DNA of 64,000 bases, taken from positions 442,001-506,000 of the forward strand of contig NZ_RQFT01000012.1 in the NCBI RefSeq assembly GCF_004769525.1, read 5' to 3'. The notes beneath the pieces were generated by a model. It saw only the letters and a program-made list of their open reading frames with translations. It ran no database searches and was not told where the DNA came from. Position numbers and translations under genes: made by a program. Below are positions 31,643-41,744 of this stretch, in pieces; position 1 is the first letter of the stretch; each line of letters starts with the position of its first letter. The stretch is from Leptospira bouyouniensis (GTDB lineage: Bacteria; Spirochaetota; Leptospiria; Leptospirales; Leptospiraceae).

Positions 31643-33382
31643 GTGCCGGAACAAATTTTATCCATCATTATCTTTTTACCAATTGTTTCCTCACTTCTCA
31701 TTGTAATCCAAAAACGAGTAGGGGCAGTGGTTGTGATATCTGCTCTATCTTCAGCCTTCACGACAATTTTGTCAGTTGGACTCTTTTTCTTTTATGATAC
31801 ATCCAAAGCAGGATTACAGTTTGTCCATTGGATTCCTGATTGGATCCTTTCTGGAAAATTAAGTGTCGATTATCATGTGGGACTTGATGGAGTATCTCTT
31901 CTTTTATTTGCTCTCACAGCATTTATGTTTTTTTTGTCGAGTATTGCCTCTTGGTCTAATATTCCCAAAAAAATCAAAGAGTTCCATATCTGTTTGCTTG
32001 TATTAGAAACAGCGGTCCTCGGAGTTTTTGCTGCGGGGAACCTCGTTTTATTTTACGTATTTTGGGAATTGATGGTGCTCCCGATGGTTCTGATGATTGG
32101 GATTTGGGGTGGTGAAGATCGAACAAAAGCTGCTCTCAAATACTTTTTGTTTTCCATGGCTGGTTCCTTGTTTATGTTAGGTGGAATCCTTACTCTTTAT
32201 TTTAAAACAGGAAAAACTTCCATTGAATCATTATCAACGGCAAGCCTTGCCATGTATTCAGAACCATTACAATGGTTTTTGTTTTTTAGCTTTTTTCTAG
32301 CTTTTGCGATCAAAATTCCACTTTTCCCTTTCCACACTTGGATGCCGGATGTCCATACTCAAGCACCTACGGTTGGTTCGGTGGATCTTGCAGGTGTTTT
32401 ATTAAAAATTGGAGCTTACGGATTCATTCGGTTTTGTATTCCATTTTTCCCAGAACAAAGTTTGTTTTCCCAGACAGGTGTACAACTCCTTGCCGTGATT
32501 GGGATTGTATACGGATCAATGGCAGCCCTTGTGCAAACTGATATCAAACGTATCATTGCCTATAGTTCTTTATCTCACCTTGGGTTTTGTATCCTTGGGA
32601 TTTTTTCTTTTACGACAGAAGGTGTAGTGGGTGGGATGTTACAAATGATTTCCCACGGAGTTTCCACGGGTATGATCTTTCTAATGATTGGGATGATCTA
32701 TGAGAGAGCTCATACTAGAAACATATCTGAGTTTGGTGGTCTAGCAGGCCAGATGCCAGTTTTTTCCACTTTTTTTCTCATCGCTGTTTTATCATCGATT
32801 GGACTACCAGGAACAAATGGATTTGTAGGTGAGTTTCTCATCTTAATTGGTGCCATCAAATCGAATGTTTGGATAGGTGGGTTAGCGGCAACAGGCGTTG
32901 TACTCGGTGCCTTGTATTTATTATGGTTTGTAAAACGATTTCTATTTGGAGTGAGTAAAACCATCCAAGCAAAACCTTACAAAGACTTAACCTTCCGGGA
33001 AATCGGAATCTTAAGTCCACTCGTGATTTTTATCTTTTGGATTGGACTTTACCCAAAACCTTTTTTAGAAATTTTAAATTTATCTTCCAATGTGTTTTTG
33101 AATGCAGCAACGACCGAATCTATTTCGGAACGCAAACAAATCCAAAAAGATTTTTTAGGAACAGGCGAACAAAGGTTATATCCTGACTATCTTAGTTTGG
33201 GAAGAGAACCGAAGTCTTATGAAGAAAGACTAGGTTCGTTTCAATCAAAGTTTGCACTTCCTAATTTGGTTTCCAAAAAAGAAACAATTCCGATACCGGA
33301 AGACAATTTGGAGAATTTAGAAAACTCCATCGAATCTGATTTTGATTTGGAAGTAACTCCAAAAGAGAATAAAGGAAATTAA
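31643..33382 (+). CDS. nuoM: NADH-quinone oxidoreductase subunit M with C-terminal extension
   Basis: The ND4-type pumping subunit, with VFWELMVLPMVLMIGIWGG, KIPLFPFHTWMPDVHTQAP and LSHLGFCILGIFSF motifs. It starts with GTG one base after the nuoL stop, preceded by AGGGGGGTG. At 579 residues it is ~70-90 longer than usual: after the last helix (~residue 475) comes a hydrophilic, acidic tail rich in Glu, Asn and Lys with no recognised domain. Confidence 0.95.
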   Translation: MPEQILSIIIFLPIVSSLLIVIQKRVGAVVVISALSSAFTTILSVGLFFFYDTSKAGLQFVHWIPDWILSGKLSVDYHVGLDGVSLLLFALTAFMFFLSSIASWSNIPKKIKEFHICLLVLETAVLGVFAAGNLVLFYVFWELMVLPMVLMIGIWGGEDRTKAALKYFLFSMAGSLFMLGGILTLYFKTGKTSIESLSTASLAMYSEPLQWFLFFSFFLAFAIKIPLFPFHTWMPDVHTQAPTVGSVDLAGVLLKIGAYGFIRFCIPFFPEQSLFSQTGVQLLAVIGIVYGSMAALVQTDIKRIIAYSSLSHLGFCILGIFSFTTEGVVGGMLQMISHGVSTGMIFLMIGMIYERAHTRNISEFGGLAGQMPVFSTFFLIAVLSSIGLPGTNGFVGEFLILIGAIKSNVWIGGLAATGVVLGALYLLWFVKRFLFGVSKTIQAKPYKDLTFREIGILSPLVIFIFWIGLYPKPFLEILNLSSNVFLNAATTESISERKQIQKDFLGTGEQRLYPDYLSLGREPKSYEERLGSFQSKFALPNLVSKKETIPIPEDNLENLENSIESDFDLEVTPKENKGN

Positions 33383-33383
33383 C

Positions 33384-34826
33384 ATGTCATATACTCCCTC
33401 ATCGAATGACTTAATTGCAATATCACCCATGCTCATTTTATGTGGGGTGGCTTTACTTTCTCTTGTGGTTCAGTTTTTGATTCCAAAAGAAGAGGAAGGA
33501 AAACCACTTTGGGTCCTTTCCGTCCTTGGCATCCTTGTCGCGATGTATGCTCTCTATCACACAACAAATTCTCCCGGTTATGGTAAATTTTTTGGTTCGC
33601 AAGTTTCGATTAGCCCACTAACAGTTTGGCTCAGTGCCATCTACCTCTTGGCAGGACTTATTACTTTACTCATTGCGCCGCCATTTTTATCCCAACACAA
33701 AACTTTATTCCCAGAGTTTTTTCCCTTACTCTTGTTTTGTTTGTCAGGTATGATGTTTTTAACATCAGGTTATGACTTGATCGTGATCTTTGTGGGATTG
33801 GAAATCCTTTCCTTGGCATTGTATGTGATGATTGGGATGGCTCGGACTTCCGTTTCGTCATTGGAAAGTGCAATGAAATACTTTTTACTGGGAACCTTTA
33901 GTTCTGGTTTTATGTTACTTGGAATTGCTTTTTTGTATGGTGGTTCCGGTACTACGAACTTAGATGGTGCACTCCGAGGAATATTTTTAAAAGGATACGA
34001 ATCAAATTTTTCTAAACTTGGACTTGGGCTTTTTTTAGTGGGAGTTTCATTTAAGGCAGCACTTGTACCATTTCACTCGTGGACTCCTGATGTGTACGAA
34101 GGAGCTCAAACACCGATCACTGGTTTTATGGCGAGTGCGGGAAAAGCCTCTGCCCTTGGACTTTTCATTATCCTTTTTAATCATGTTCCCATCGGGGAGA
34201 TTGGTAATGTTTGGAAATTCCTTATGGGAACAATTGCTCTAGTTTCCATGACTTGGGGTAATATTGTCGCTTTAAAACAAGAAAATCTGAAACGGATGTT
34301 AGCTTATTCATCAATTTCCCATGCAGGGTATATTGTTGCAGGGATATCCTGTGGGGCAGGTCTTGAAGCATTGTATTATCTTTTTTCTTATTCGCTACTG
34401 AATTTAGCTGCCTTTGCCATAATCTCATATTTAGAACAAGGGAAACATGAGGTGACAGTGAATGGGATATCTCACTTAAGCGGTGAACACCCGTTAACGG
34501 CACTCGCACTCAGTGTGATTTTTTTATCTTTTGCAGGATTTCCTCCACTCATTGGTTTTTGGACAAAACTTTTCCTTTTACAAAAAATTGCAGAGTCTGA
34601 CCTACTATTCAATCGTATCCTCCTCTTTGGGGCAGTTGCGAACTCTTGCATTGCTTTTTATTACTACATGAAAATTACAATCCAATCCTATATGAAACAA
34701 GAGACTGGGGTCGTGGCGGGAGTTCGTGACATCCCAAGTATGCCAACCCTAGGGTTTCTTGTGTTTTTGCTTTGTCTGTTTTTCACTGCGGGTTGGATTT
34801 TCTTCCAACCGGGAACCCTTTTGTGA
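33384..34826 (+). CDS. nuoN: NADH-quinone oxidoreductase subunit N
   Basis: The ND2-type pumping subunit, 480 residues, with LEILSLALYVMIGMAR, SFKAALVPFHSWTPDVYEGAQTP-type core and LKRMLAYSSISHAGYI. It ends the operon. The 94 bases that follow hold only weak dyads (for example 34886-34891 with 34900-34905), not a clear terminator. Confidence 0.96.
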   Translation: MSYTPSSNDLIAISPMLILCGVALLSLVVQFLIPKEEEGKPLWVLSVLGILVAMYALYHTTNSPGYGKFFGSQVSISPLTVWLSAIYLLAGLITLLIAPPFLSQHKTLFPEFFPLLLFCLSGMMFLTSGYDLIVIFVGLEILSLALYVMIGMARTSVSSLESAMKYFLLGTFSSGFMLLGIAFLYGGSGTTNLDGALRGIFLKGYESNFSKLGLGLFLVGVSFKAALVPFHSWTPDVYEGAQTPITGFMASAGKASALGLFIILFNHVPIGEIGNVWKFLMGTIALVSMTWGNIVALKQENLKRMLAYSSISHAGYIVAGISCGAGLEALYYLFSYSLLNLAAFAIISYLEQGKHEVTVNGISHLSGEHPLTALALSVIFLSFAGFPPLIGFWTKLFLLQKIAESDLLFNRILLFGAVANSCIAFYYYMKITIQSYMKQETGVVAGVRDIPSMPTLGFLVFLLCLFFTAGWIFFQPGTLL

Positions 34827-34920
34827 TTCTGCTATAACAGAAATACTTCTAGGATAGCGAAAAAACAAGTTGATTCTCGTAGCCATAGGAAAAGGTTTGT
34901 TCCTAAGTAGGTAAATTCGT

Positions 34921-35454
34921 ATGGCAACGATAGTGAGAAAACAAGAAACGATCCAGGACAAAGACCAAGTGAAGGAATTCCTTACCAAAAAAGGCCTTGT
35001 GTACGAGTCTTTTAAAACTCCTGAATCCTTGGATTTAATCCTTGGCCAAAAAGGTTTATCCGATGCGGAAAAAGAAGAAGTACTTTCTGGTTTGGAATAC
35101 CGTTTTGACCAATTGAAAAAAGAGCATGGTTACAAAGCAAACGACCTCGTGGTTCTACATGACGAAGTCCCAGGAATCAATGAAATGCTCGCCAAATTTG
35201 ACAAACTCCACATTCATACAGATGAAGAAGTTCGTTATATCATCGATGGGAGTGGAATTTTTGGATTCATCATCAATGGGGAACGTTTTGAAGTCCATGT
35301 TGGAAAAGGTGATTTTATCTCCATCCCTGCTAACACGAACCACTGGTTCACTTTGGACCAAAACGTTCGCATCAAAGCGGTTCGTTACTTCAAAGACAAT
35401 TCTGGTTGGACTCCCGTATACGTAGATGAGTCAAAAGTTTTAATCAACGCCTAA
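34921..35454 (+). CDS. mtnD: Acireductone dioxygenase
   Basis: A 177-residue cupin of the ARD family, which oxidises acireductone in the methionine salvage pathway. Metal ligands are visible as HIHTDEE (H-x-H-x4-E, counting the following Val-Arg region) and NTNHWFTLD. Length matches the usual ~180. An AGTAGG site lies about ten bases before the ATG. No other salvage genes are in the window; metal (Fe or Ni), which sets the product, cannot be read from sequence. Confidence 0.9.
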   Translation: MATIVRKQETIQDKDQVKEFLTKKGLVYESFKTPESLDLILGQKGLSDAEKEEVLSGLEYRFDQLKKEHGYKANDLVVLHDEVPGINEMLAKFDKLHIHTDEEVRYIIDGSGIFGFIINGERFEVHVGKGDFISIPANTNHWFTLDQNVRIKAVRYFKDNSGWTPVYVDESKVLINA

Positions 35455-35480
35455 CCAAAACATTAAAAGAAACCATTACA

Positions 35481-35509
35481 GTTTCTATCAGACATCAACT
35501 GATAGAAAC
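35481..35509. terminator. Hairpin between convergent mtnD and recJ
   Basis: A perfect 11-bp inverted repeat (GTTTCTATCAG at 35481-35491, CTGATAGAAAC at 35499-35509) has a 7-base loop. T-rich stretches follow on both strands (TTTGGTTTTG on plus; TTTCTTTTAATGTTTT on minus), so it is a plausible bidirectional terminator for the convergent genes. Confidence 0.6.
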
Positions 35510-35576
35510 CAATTTGGTTTTGTTACAACCTTGACACTTGCAGCAGGACGAGTGAAGGAATCGAAATTTTAAGGAA

Positions 35577-35591
35577 CACTTGGACCAAGTG
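35577..35591. repeat. Short palindrome before the recJ stop
   Basis: CACTTGGACCAAGTG forms a 6-7 bp dyad followed by ATACTTTTGATTTT on the plus strand. It could be a second weak terminator for transcripts coming from mtnD; too small to be sure. Confidence 0.3.
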
Positions 35592-35603
35592 ATACTTTTG
35601 ATT

Positions 35604-37574
35604 TTAAATCTCAGATTTTCCAAACCATTCTACGATAAACTGCAAACTGGTTCTTCCTTGGAAAAAGTTTTCTTCTAAACTTCCCACCAAATCGAAACTC
35701 CCTTGTTTTGACATAAATGATTGGAATTCTTCTCCTTTGTTCCAAATCATATATTTTAACGAACCACTCCCCACAATATGGAACCTGACATGTTTGCCTC
35801 CACTGAGTGGTGTTAGGTGAATAGCCTTTGCATTTTTAATTCCCAGTTTGATATCGGGATTACCTTGGCCAAAGGGTTCTAAGTCTTTCCATTCTTTTAA
35901 TAGTTTGTCTCCCATTTCTTCGGGTAAAACTGTAAAATCGGTTTGTATTAAATGTTCAGTTGGCCTATCTTTGTCTTCGTCTAACCAAAGTTTTGCCTTT
36001 TCATATAATGCAGCTTCAAATTTTGGGATTTGGTCGATAGAGATAGAAAATCCACCTGCTTCAGGATGACCGCCAAAATGCAAAAAATATTCTGATAGTG
36101 ATTCAAGTAAGATTAGGACGTTTTCTGGTCCATAAGATCTGATACTACCCCTCGCATCACCATTGTCAGGTGCTATGAAGATGGCAGGTTTTTTATACGT
36201 ATCCACCATTCTTGTAGCTACAATCCCACTCACACCCGGCTCCATATCAGGTTCATAACAATAAAGCACTTCATGGGTTGTTCGTTCCTGTTTTCTTGCG
36301 AAATAACGTTCCACTCGGTCCATATTTCGTTTGGTCCTTTCCTTTCGTTCTTCGTTGATGGAAAGGAGTAGTTTTGCCCGTGTTTTGGCCTCGGTTTCTG
36401 ACTCTGACAAAAGTAAGGATACAGCTTCTTCTGTTTTTCCCATCCGACCTGCGGCATTCACAACAGGGCCAATGGACCAACCCAAATCTTTTGTAGTGAT
36501 GCCATTGGGGTTAAGTTTGAGTTCCTTTAATAGTTCTTTTAATCCTTTTCTCTTTTTGTCACCAATGTAAAGTTTTGTGAGGGAATCCAATGCCAATTTG
36601 ACAAAATGTCTATTTTCACCAATGAGTGGCATCATGTCGGTGATGGTACCTATCCCTGCTAGATCTGTTTCTTCTTCTAATTGATTAAAAAAATTTGGAA
36701 TTTTTTGGCATTGGTAAAAAAATAATTTCCTTTCATCATCTAACGGAATGTTGGTGGTAAAATCTTCTGGATAAGGAAGGGTTTTTGAAATATCAAGGGA
36801 TTCAGAGTTCTTTTGATTCTGGTAGGAATCCAATTGTTCTTTGGAACATTTGATTCCATTTTGAAAGTATTGAGTTTCTGTGGTTCCATTTTCATCGATC
36901 ATTGTTTTGGAGTAAATCTGGTTCCATTCTGAACTCAGTCGAAAGAGAATGGCCGAAACCAGTTTGAAGGATAATACCGCAGTACAGATTTTTTTCTCAG
37001 GGTAATTGGAATCCAAACGCCTTGGATTTACGAGGGCACAGTTTTTAGGAATACGCACCGGCACTTCATGGTGGTCAAGTACGATCACTTGGATCCCTTC
37101 TTTTGTCAGTGAATCAATTTCATCAGCTTGGCTAGAACCAAAGTCTAGAGTCACAAGTAAATCCGGTTTGGATTTTTTGATTTTGGTAATGGCTTCTTTG
37201 CAAAGTCCATAAGGATCACTTTCTGATGAAACCAATACTTCTAAGTTGGCATTGATAAATTCCGGATGTGACCGTAAGAAAAAAGCAAGTAAACAAGTTG
37301 AACTCACTCCATCTGAGTCGCGGTCTCCATAGAGAAGAATTTTTTGGTTTGATTTAGCATAAGAGAGAAGCAGTGAAATGGCAAGATCGATATCCGGAAG
37401 GGAAAAAGGAGAATGAAGACAAGAAAAATCAGAAACAAGCAGTTCTTTTGGATGGGTGTTTTTAAGTCCCTCCCTTCTGTCTACTAGGTAACGAAGGATG
37501 GGTCTTTTGGAATCAACTTTGGTTCGAACTTCGGACAAATAAGGTCCAAAGTGAACCTTTGTTACATGATGCAA
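35604..37574 (-). CDS. recJ: Single-stranded-DNA exonuclease RecJ (DHH family)
   Basis: RecJ degrades 5'-ended single strands in recombination and repair. The 656 residues carry DHH motifs I (YGDRDSDGVSST), II (VTLDFGSSQ) and III (VLDHHEV), and the DHHA1 Gly-rich GGHPEAGGFSI, then an OB-type C-terminal domain. A Gln/Glu-rich insertion lies about residues 215-270. The start is TTG at 37574, overlapping the bactofilin stop by 13 bases; no better start is visible nearby. 656 residues is longer than E. coli RecJ (577). Confidence 0.92.
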   Translation of the reverse strand: MHHVTKVHFGPYLSEVRTKVDSKRPILRYLVDRREGLKNTHPKELLVSDFSCLHSPFSLPDIDLAISLLLSYAKSNQKILLYGDRDSDGVSSTCLLAFFLRSHPEFINANLEVLVSSESDPYGLCKEAITKIKKSKPDLLVTLDFGSSQADEIDSLTKEGIQVIVLDHHEVPVRIPKNCALVNPRRLDSNYPEKKICTAVLSFKLVSAILFRLSSEWNQIYSKTMIDENGTTETQYFQNGIKCSKEQLDSYQNQKNSESLDISKTLPYPEDFTTNIPLDDERKLFFYQCQKIPNFFNQLEEETDLAGIGTITDMMPLIGENRHFVKLALDSLTKLYIGDKKRKGLKELLKELKLNPNGITTKDLGWSIGPVVNAAGRMGKTEEAVSLLLSESETEAKTRAKLLLSINEERKERTKRNMDRVERYFARKQERTTHEVLYCYEPDMEPGVSGIVATRMVDTYKKPAIFIAPDNGDARGSIRSYGPENVLILLESLSEYFLHFGGHPEAGGFSISIDQIPKFEAALYEKAKLWLDEDKDRPTEHLIQTDFTVLPEEMGDKLLKEWKDLEPFGQGNPDIKLGIKNAKAIHLTPLSGGKHVRFHIVGSGSLKYMIWNKGEEFQSFMSKQGSFDLVGSLEENFFQGRTSLQFIVEWFGKSEI

Positions 37575-37882
37575 TTGCCAATGATTTTGGAACCAAATTC
37601 CACTTCAAGTCCAGGAGTTTTGATATCTCCTACCACTTTTCCATTCTTTTTTAGTTCCACTTTTTCTTTCGCATCAACATTGCCTTTGAGATTACCATGT
37701 ACCACTAGACTTCCCACTTCCACATCTGCTTCGACATCACCTGTTTCGTCGATGATGAGTTTGCCATGAGAAGTAATGGTGCCTTTGAATTGGCCTTTGA
37801 TTTTTAATGTTTGGTTAAAGGAAAGTGTTCCGCGAAACGTGATGTCATCGCTTATAATAGTGTCTATCGATTCGTCTTTCAT
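37562..37882 (-). CDS. Bactofilin family protein
   Basis: A small beta-helical cytoskeletal protein: residues IDTIISDDITFRGTLSF open the bactofilin core and Gly/Val/Asp-rich repeats (VEVGSLVVHGNLKGNV) continue it. I give the ATG at 37882 (106 residues). The frame is open to 38020 (152 residues) but the added N-terminus shows no family similarity, and neither start has a good ribosome site. Bactofilins polymerise without nucleotide and help set cell shape or localise enzymes; the role here is unknown. Coupled to recJ by 13-base overlap. Confidence 0.82.
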   Translation of the reverse strand: MKDESIDTIISDDITFRGTLSFNQTLKIKGQFKGTITSHGKLIIDETGDVEADVEVGSLVVHGNLKGNVDAKEKVELKKNGKVVGDIKTPGLEVEFGSKIIGNCIM

Positions 37883-38035
37883 CAGTAGGGATAGTGTTGT
37901 TCTAATAGTGAGTTTTGGCAACTCTATCGTTTTCTCCCTTTTGTAATAAATGGAAAAAAGTTCATATTTCGTAGGGAATTCTCTTGTCGCATCCCTTCCA
38001 TCTCTGAAACTGGGTCTCAAGAATAGGAAATAGTC

Positions 38036-38362
38036 GTGAAAATTAGGCGCTTCTGGAAGTCGGGGTTCATTCTGCTTCTGGCGGTTTTCATCAATCTAAA
38101 TCTGGTCGACGACCGGTTTGTATCTCCTCTCGAAGATTTGGACTTTCAATACCAATCCTACGAGTTGGAAGAAACGACTCGTGTGCTTTCCTCCTCAAAG
38201 GAATCCAACCAGGTTCTCAAACTTGTCCCCACAAAAAGGGAACAATCCCTAGTCAACATCACTTTAAATCGTTTTTCGATTCTCACGACTGAAACTGAAT
38301 TTTTTACTGAAATCTCTATTTTATTTTTCTTTCTCTACCTCCCTCCGCCTACTTTGGCGTAA
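38036..38362 (+). CDS. Hypothetical protein preceding a metal efflux pump
   Basis: A 108-residue protein starting with GTG. It has an N-terminal signal or anchor (residues ~10-24), a charged middle, and a hydrophobic Phe-rich C-terminus (ISILFFFLYLPPPTLA). It is not recognised. It lies 73 bases before czcA on the same strand and divergent to the bactofilin, so it may be the first gene of the efflux operon. It could also be a regulatory leader; the coding call is moderate. Confidence 0.55.
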   Translation: MKIRRFWKSGFILLLAVFINLNLVDDRFVSPLEDLDFQYQSYELEETTRVLSSSKESNQVLKLVPTKREQSLVNITLNRFSILTTETEFFTEISILFFFLYLPPPTLA

Positions 38363-38387
38363 TCGTTGCATGTAATTTAAGTTCTTC

Positions 38388-38410
38388 CCCTACCAAATCT
38401 TTATGTAGGG
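38388..38410 (+). promoter_or_regulatory. Dyad in the czcA leader
   Basis: CCCTAC (38388-38393) and GTAGGG (38405-38410) are perfect arms with an 11-base spacer, 25 bases before the czcA ATG. It may be a regulator-binding site or an mRNA hairpin; no named operator is recognised. Confidence 0.3.
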
Positions 38411-38435
38411 TGAAACCATATTTGAAATAGGTATT

Positions 38436-41400
38436 ATGTTAGAAAAAATCATTCAATTTTCCATTCACAAAAGAGCAGCCGTTCTTGTGATCACCGCGGC
38501 CTTCACCATTGTGGGTTTTTACAATGCACTCAATTTGTCGATTGATGCGATTCCGGATGTGACAAACGTCCAAGTATCAGCCGTAACCTCTGTTCCCGGA
38601 TTATCGCCTCTAGAAGTAGAACAATTTATCACCTATCCCATCGAACTTGAGTTCAACGGGATGCCAAAAGTGACAGAAATTCGTTCCATTTCAAGAACAG
38701 GCGTAAGTTCTGTGACAGTTATCTTTGAAGATGGCACAGATATTTATTTTGCAAGGCAACTTGTGAATGAAAGACTCAAACAAGCAGAAAATTTTATCCC
38801 TAAATCCTACGGCAAACCAGAGTTATCACCCATTGCAACGGGACTTGGTGATATTTACGAATTTGCACTTGTATCCGAAAGCCACACTCCAGAAGAACTA
38901 CGAACTGTGATGGAATGGGAAGTGGCAAGACAACTTCGTTCGGTCAAAGGGATCATTGATGTAAACGTAGTGGGAGGAGATGCCAAACAGTTCCAAATCA
39001 AAATTGACCCCAAACGATTGTTATCTCACAACCTAACATTATCTCATATCACAGAAGCATTACAAGGGGCAAACGTAAACCTTGGTGGTGGTTACATCCA
39101 AAAAGGGGAAGAACAATTTGTCATTCGAGGGGAAAGCCAATTTAAATCCATTGATGACATTGCAAGGCTCTCCGTAAGAACTTCTCGAGATGGAATTCCG
39201 CTTACACTTGGTCAAATTGCTCGTGTTGAAACGGGACCTGCGCTTCGTTTTGGTTTGAGCACCATGAATGGCAAAAGGGAAGTAGTCGGTGGAACTGCCA
39301 TGATGTTACTTGGTAGTAACTCATTACAAGTAGTGGGCCGTGTCAAAGAAAAGATGAAAGAAATTGAATCAAGACTCCCACAAGGGATGAAGATTCAAGT
39401 ATATTACGACAGATCAGAATTCATTGGTCGCACTCTCTCTACTGTATTTACAAATCTAGTGGAAGCTGCCATTATTGTACTCGTTTGTTTGATCCTCACA
39501 CTCGGCACCGTCAAAGGTGCGTTTGCTGTTGCATTAGCGATTCCTGTTTCCATGATGATCGCCACAATCCTTATGAATGCATTTGGAATTGTCGGAAACC
39601 TCATGTCACTTGGGGCCTTGGACTTTGGACTCCTTGTGGATGGATCGATTGTGATGTTAGAGTCCACTCTGCATGGTTTTTTGATACGGAAAAGTTTTTT
39701 ACTCTCTAAAACTTCTGCCCAAGACATGGAAGATGGGATGGAAGAAGTGATTATGGAATCCTGTATCAAAGTGGTGCGGGCTTCTGCATTTAGTGTGGGC
39801 ATTATTCTGCTTGTGTATTTGCCACTGATGACACTGGAAGGAGTGGAAGGGCGAATGTTTCGTCCGATGGCCATCACCGTAGCTTTCGCATTAGGTGCTG
39901 CACTCCTTTATTCGATCACAACTTTCCCAGCCCTCATGTCTTATATTTATAAAAAACCAATTTTACATGAGTCAGCATTTTGGGAAAAATTCCAAAACAA
40001 ATACGCAGAAATCCTTACCTATGGGATGAAATTCAAACGCCAGTTTACCTATGCCGGGATTGGTGTTGTGATTTTGTCCTTTATGTTGGCGTCTACTCTT
40101 GGTTCTGAATTTTTGCCAAGGATAGATGAAGGGGAAATTGCAATTGATATCAAACGCCTTCCTTCAACTGCCATCAACCATTCGCGTGACCTCAATTTGG
40201 AAATGGAAAAGGTCATTTTAAAATTCCCGGAAGCTGTGAGTGTAGTTTCACGACAGGGGCGTGGCGAATCTGCGGCAGAACCTATCGGATCGGAAGAAGG
40301 GGAAATGATGGTAAAGCTGAGACCCAAAAAAGAATGGGTCACAGCCAAAGATAGAGAAGAGCTGATGGAGAAGATGAAAAATTCCATCAATCAAAATGTT
40401 CCATCATCTTATATCAGTTTGTCGCAACCGATCGAAAACCGAGTGAATGCTTTGTTGTCTGGATCAAAAGCTGATATTGTCATTAAAATTTATGGTGATG
40501 ATCTAAAATCCTTAAAAGCAATCGCAGATAACTATGCATCCAAAATCAAAAAGATTCAAGGTGCGGCTGACTTACGAGTTCAAAAACTTTTGGGACTTCC
40601 ATTATTGGAAATCAAAATGAACAGAGGGAATATGGCAAGGTATGGTGTGAGAGCCGAAGAAGTCCTCACAACCATAGAAACCTTACGGGTTGGTTTTAAT
40701 GCAGGCAAAGTGTATGAAGGATACAAACGATTTGATCTGATTGTTCGTTTAGATGCGGATGTCACCGATTTAGGTGTAATTTCCAATGTTCCCGTAATGA
40801 CGGAGTTAGGTGGAACAGTTCCTCTAGGTCAAGTAACAGACATTGTGATGACAGAAGGACCAGCTGCTTTGTATCATGAAGGTCTAAAACGAAGGATCCT
40901 TGTGGAAGTAAACGTTCGTGGTCGGGATATGATTGGATTTGTAAATGATGTTCAAGCAGCAACAGAATCGATTGAAACTAGTTTACCACAAGGTTATTAC
41001 GTTGATTGGGGTGGACAGTTTGAAAACTTTACTCGCGCTAAAAACCGATTGGCAATTGTGATCCCCATTGCTGGAGCCATTATCTTTGGGATGTTATTCA
41101 TAGCCTTTGGTAGTGTTTATTATGCTTTAGGTGTATTTATACTCGTTCCATTATCACTTTCGGGTGGTATCTTATCTCTTGTTATACGTGGATTACCGTT
41201 TTCGATCCCTGCGGGTGTTGGTTTTATTGCTGCTGCTGGTATATCAGTGTTAAACGGAGTTGTCTACGCATCTGCCTTAAAAGACCAATTAAAAATCACA
41301 AGGGATCCATCTGTTGCGGTTGTGGATGCCGCTGTATATACATTAAGAGCAGTTGCCACGACTGAACTTGTGGCGATCATTGGATTTTTACCAATGGCAA

Positions 41401-41744
41401 TTGCCTCGAGTGCTGGCGCGGAAGTACAAAGACCACTTGCCACCGTGGTAATGGGTGGAGTTCTTGTAGCGACCATATTATCAAGATTCCTTTTACCAAT
41501 TGCCTTTGAGTTTTTAGTAAAACTAGCACAAAGACAAGAAATCAGACAAATGGAAAGAGAAAGAAAGATGAATGATTACTTTGTGGAAGAAATGAAAAAG
41601 TATAAAACATCTGATTTGATCCATTCTTCTTCTCATGGTCATGGGCATGCACATGGTGAAGAAATAGAACAAAATAAAAGTCATTATGAAGATGATTCAA
41701 AACAAACAAAACAAAATCAAAAATCAAAACGGAAGAGGACTTAA
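38436..41744 (+). CDS. czcA: CzcA-type heavy-metal efflux RND pump with His-rich tail
   Basis: The inner-membrane proton-driven pump of a tripartite heavy-metal exporter; 1102 residues, twelve helices. The HME subfamily signature is visible in the fourth helix region ([18 protein letters not shown]), which carries the conserved acidic residues of Co/Zn/Cd pumps. After the last helix there is a hydrophilic C-terminal tail with a His cluster, [14 protein letters not shown] (41627-41665), likely metal-binding. An ATAGG site lies five bases before the ATG. It leads ppa, czcC and czcB. Metal specificity is inferred, not proven. Confidence 0.94.
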   Translation: MLEKIIQFSIHKRAAVLVITAAFTIVGFYNALNLSIDAIPDVTNVQVSAVTSVPGLSPLEVEQFITYPIELEFNGMPKVTEIRSISRTGVSSVTVIFEDGTDIYFARQLVNERLKQAENFIPKSYGKPELSPIATGLGDIYEFALVSESHTPEELRTVMEWEVARQLRSVKGIIDVNVVGGDAKQFQIKIDPKRLLSHNLTLSHITEALQGANVNLGGGYIQKGEEQFVIRGESQFKSIDDIARLSVRTSRDGIPLTLGQIARVETGPALRFGLSTMNGKREVVGGTAMMLLGSNSLQVVGRVKEKMKEIESRLPQGMKIQVYYDRSEFIGRTLSTVFTNLVEAAIIVLVCLILTLGTVKGAFAVALAIPVSMMIATILMNAFGIVGNLMSLGALDFGLLVDGSIVMLESTLHGFLIRKSFLLSKTSAQDMEDGMEEVIMESCIKVVRASAFSVGIILLVYLPLMTLEGVEGRMFRPMAITVAFALGAALLYSITTFPALMSYIYKKPILHESAFWEKFQNKYAEILTYGMKFKRQFTYAGIGVVILSFMLASTLGSEFLPRIDEGEIAIDIKRLPSTAINHSRDLNLEMEKVILKFPEAVSVVSRQGRGESAAEPIGSEEGEMMVKLRPKKEWVTAKDREELMEKMKNSINQNVPSSYISLSQPIENRVNALLSGSKADIVIKIYGDDLKSLKAIADNYASKIKKIQGAADLRVQKLLGLPLLEIKMNRGNMARYGVRAEEVLTTIETLRVGFNAGKVYEGYKRFDLIVRLDADVTDLGVISNVPVMTELGGTVPLGQVTDIVMTEGPAALYHEGLKRRILVEVNVRGRDMIGFVNDVQAATESIETSLPQGYYVDWGGQFENFTRAKNRLAIVIPIAGAIIFGMLFIAFGSVYYALGVFILVPLSLSGGILSLVIRGLPFSIPAGVGFIAAAGISVLNGVVYASALKDQLKITRDPSVAVVDAAVYTLRAVATTELVAIIGFLPMAIASSAGAEVQRPLATVVMGGVLVATILSRFLLPIAFEFLVKLAQRQEIRQMERERKMNDYFVEEMKKYKTSDLIHSSSHGHGHAHGEEIEQNKSHYEDDSKQTKQNQKSKRKRT

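Noticed and set aside
39404..39877. 157-codon frame antisense to czcA
   Set aside because: It covers the conserved helix-4 region of the pump; sequence is Ile/Ser/Thr low complexity as expected for a mirror frame.
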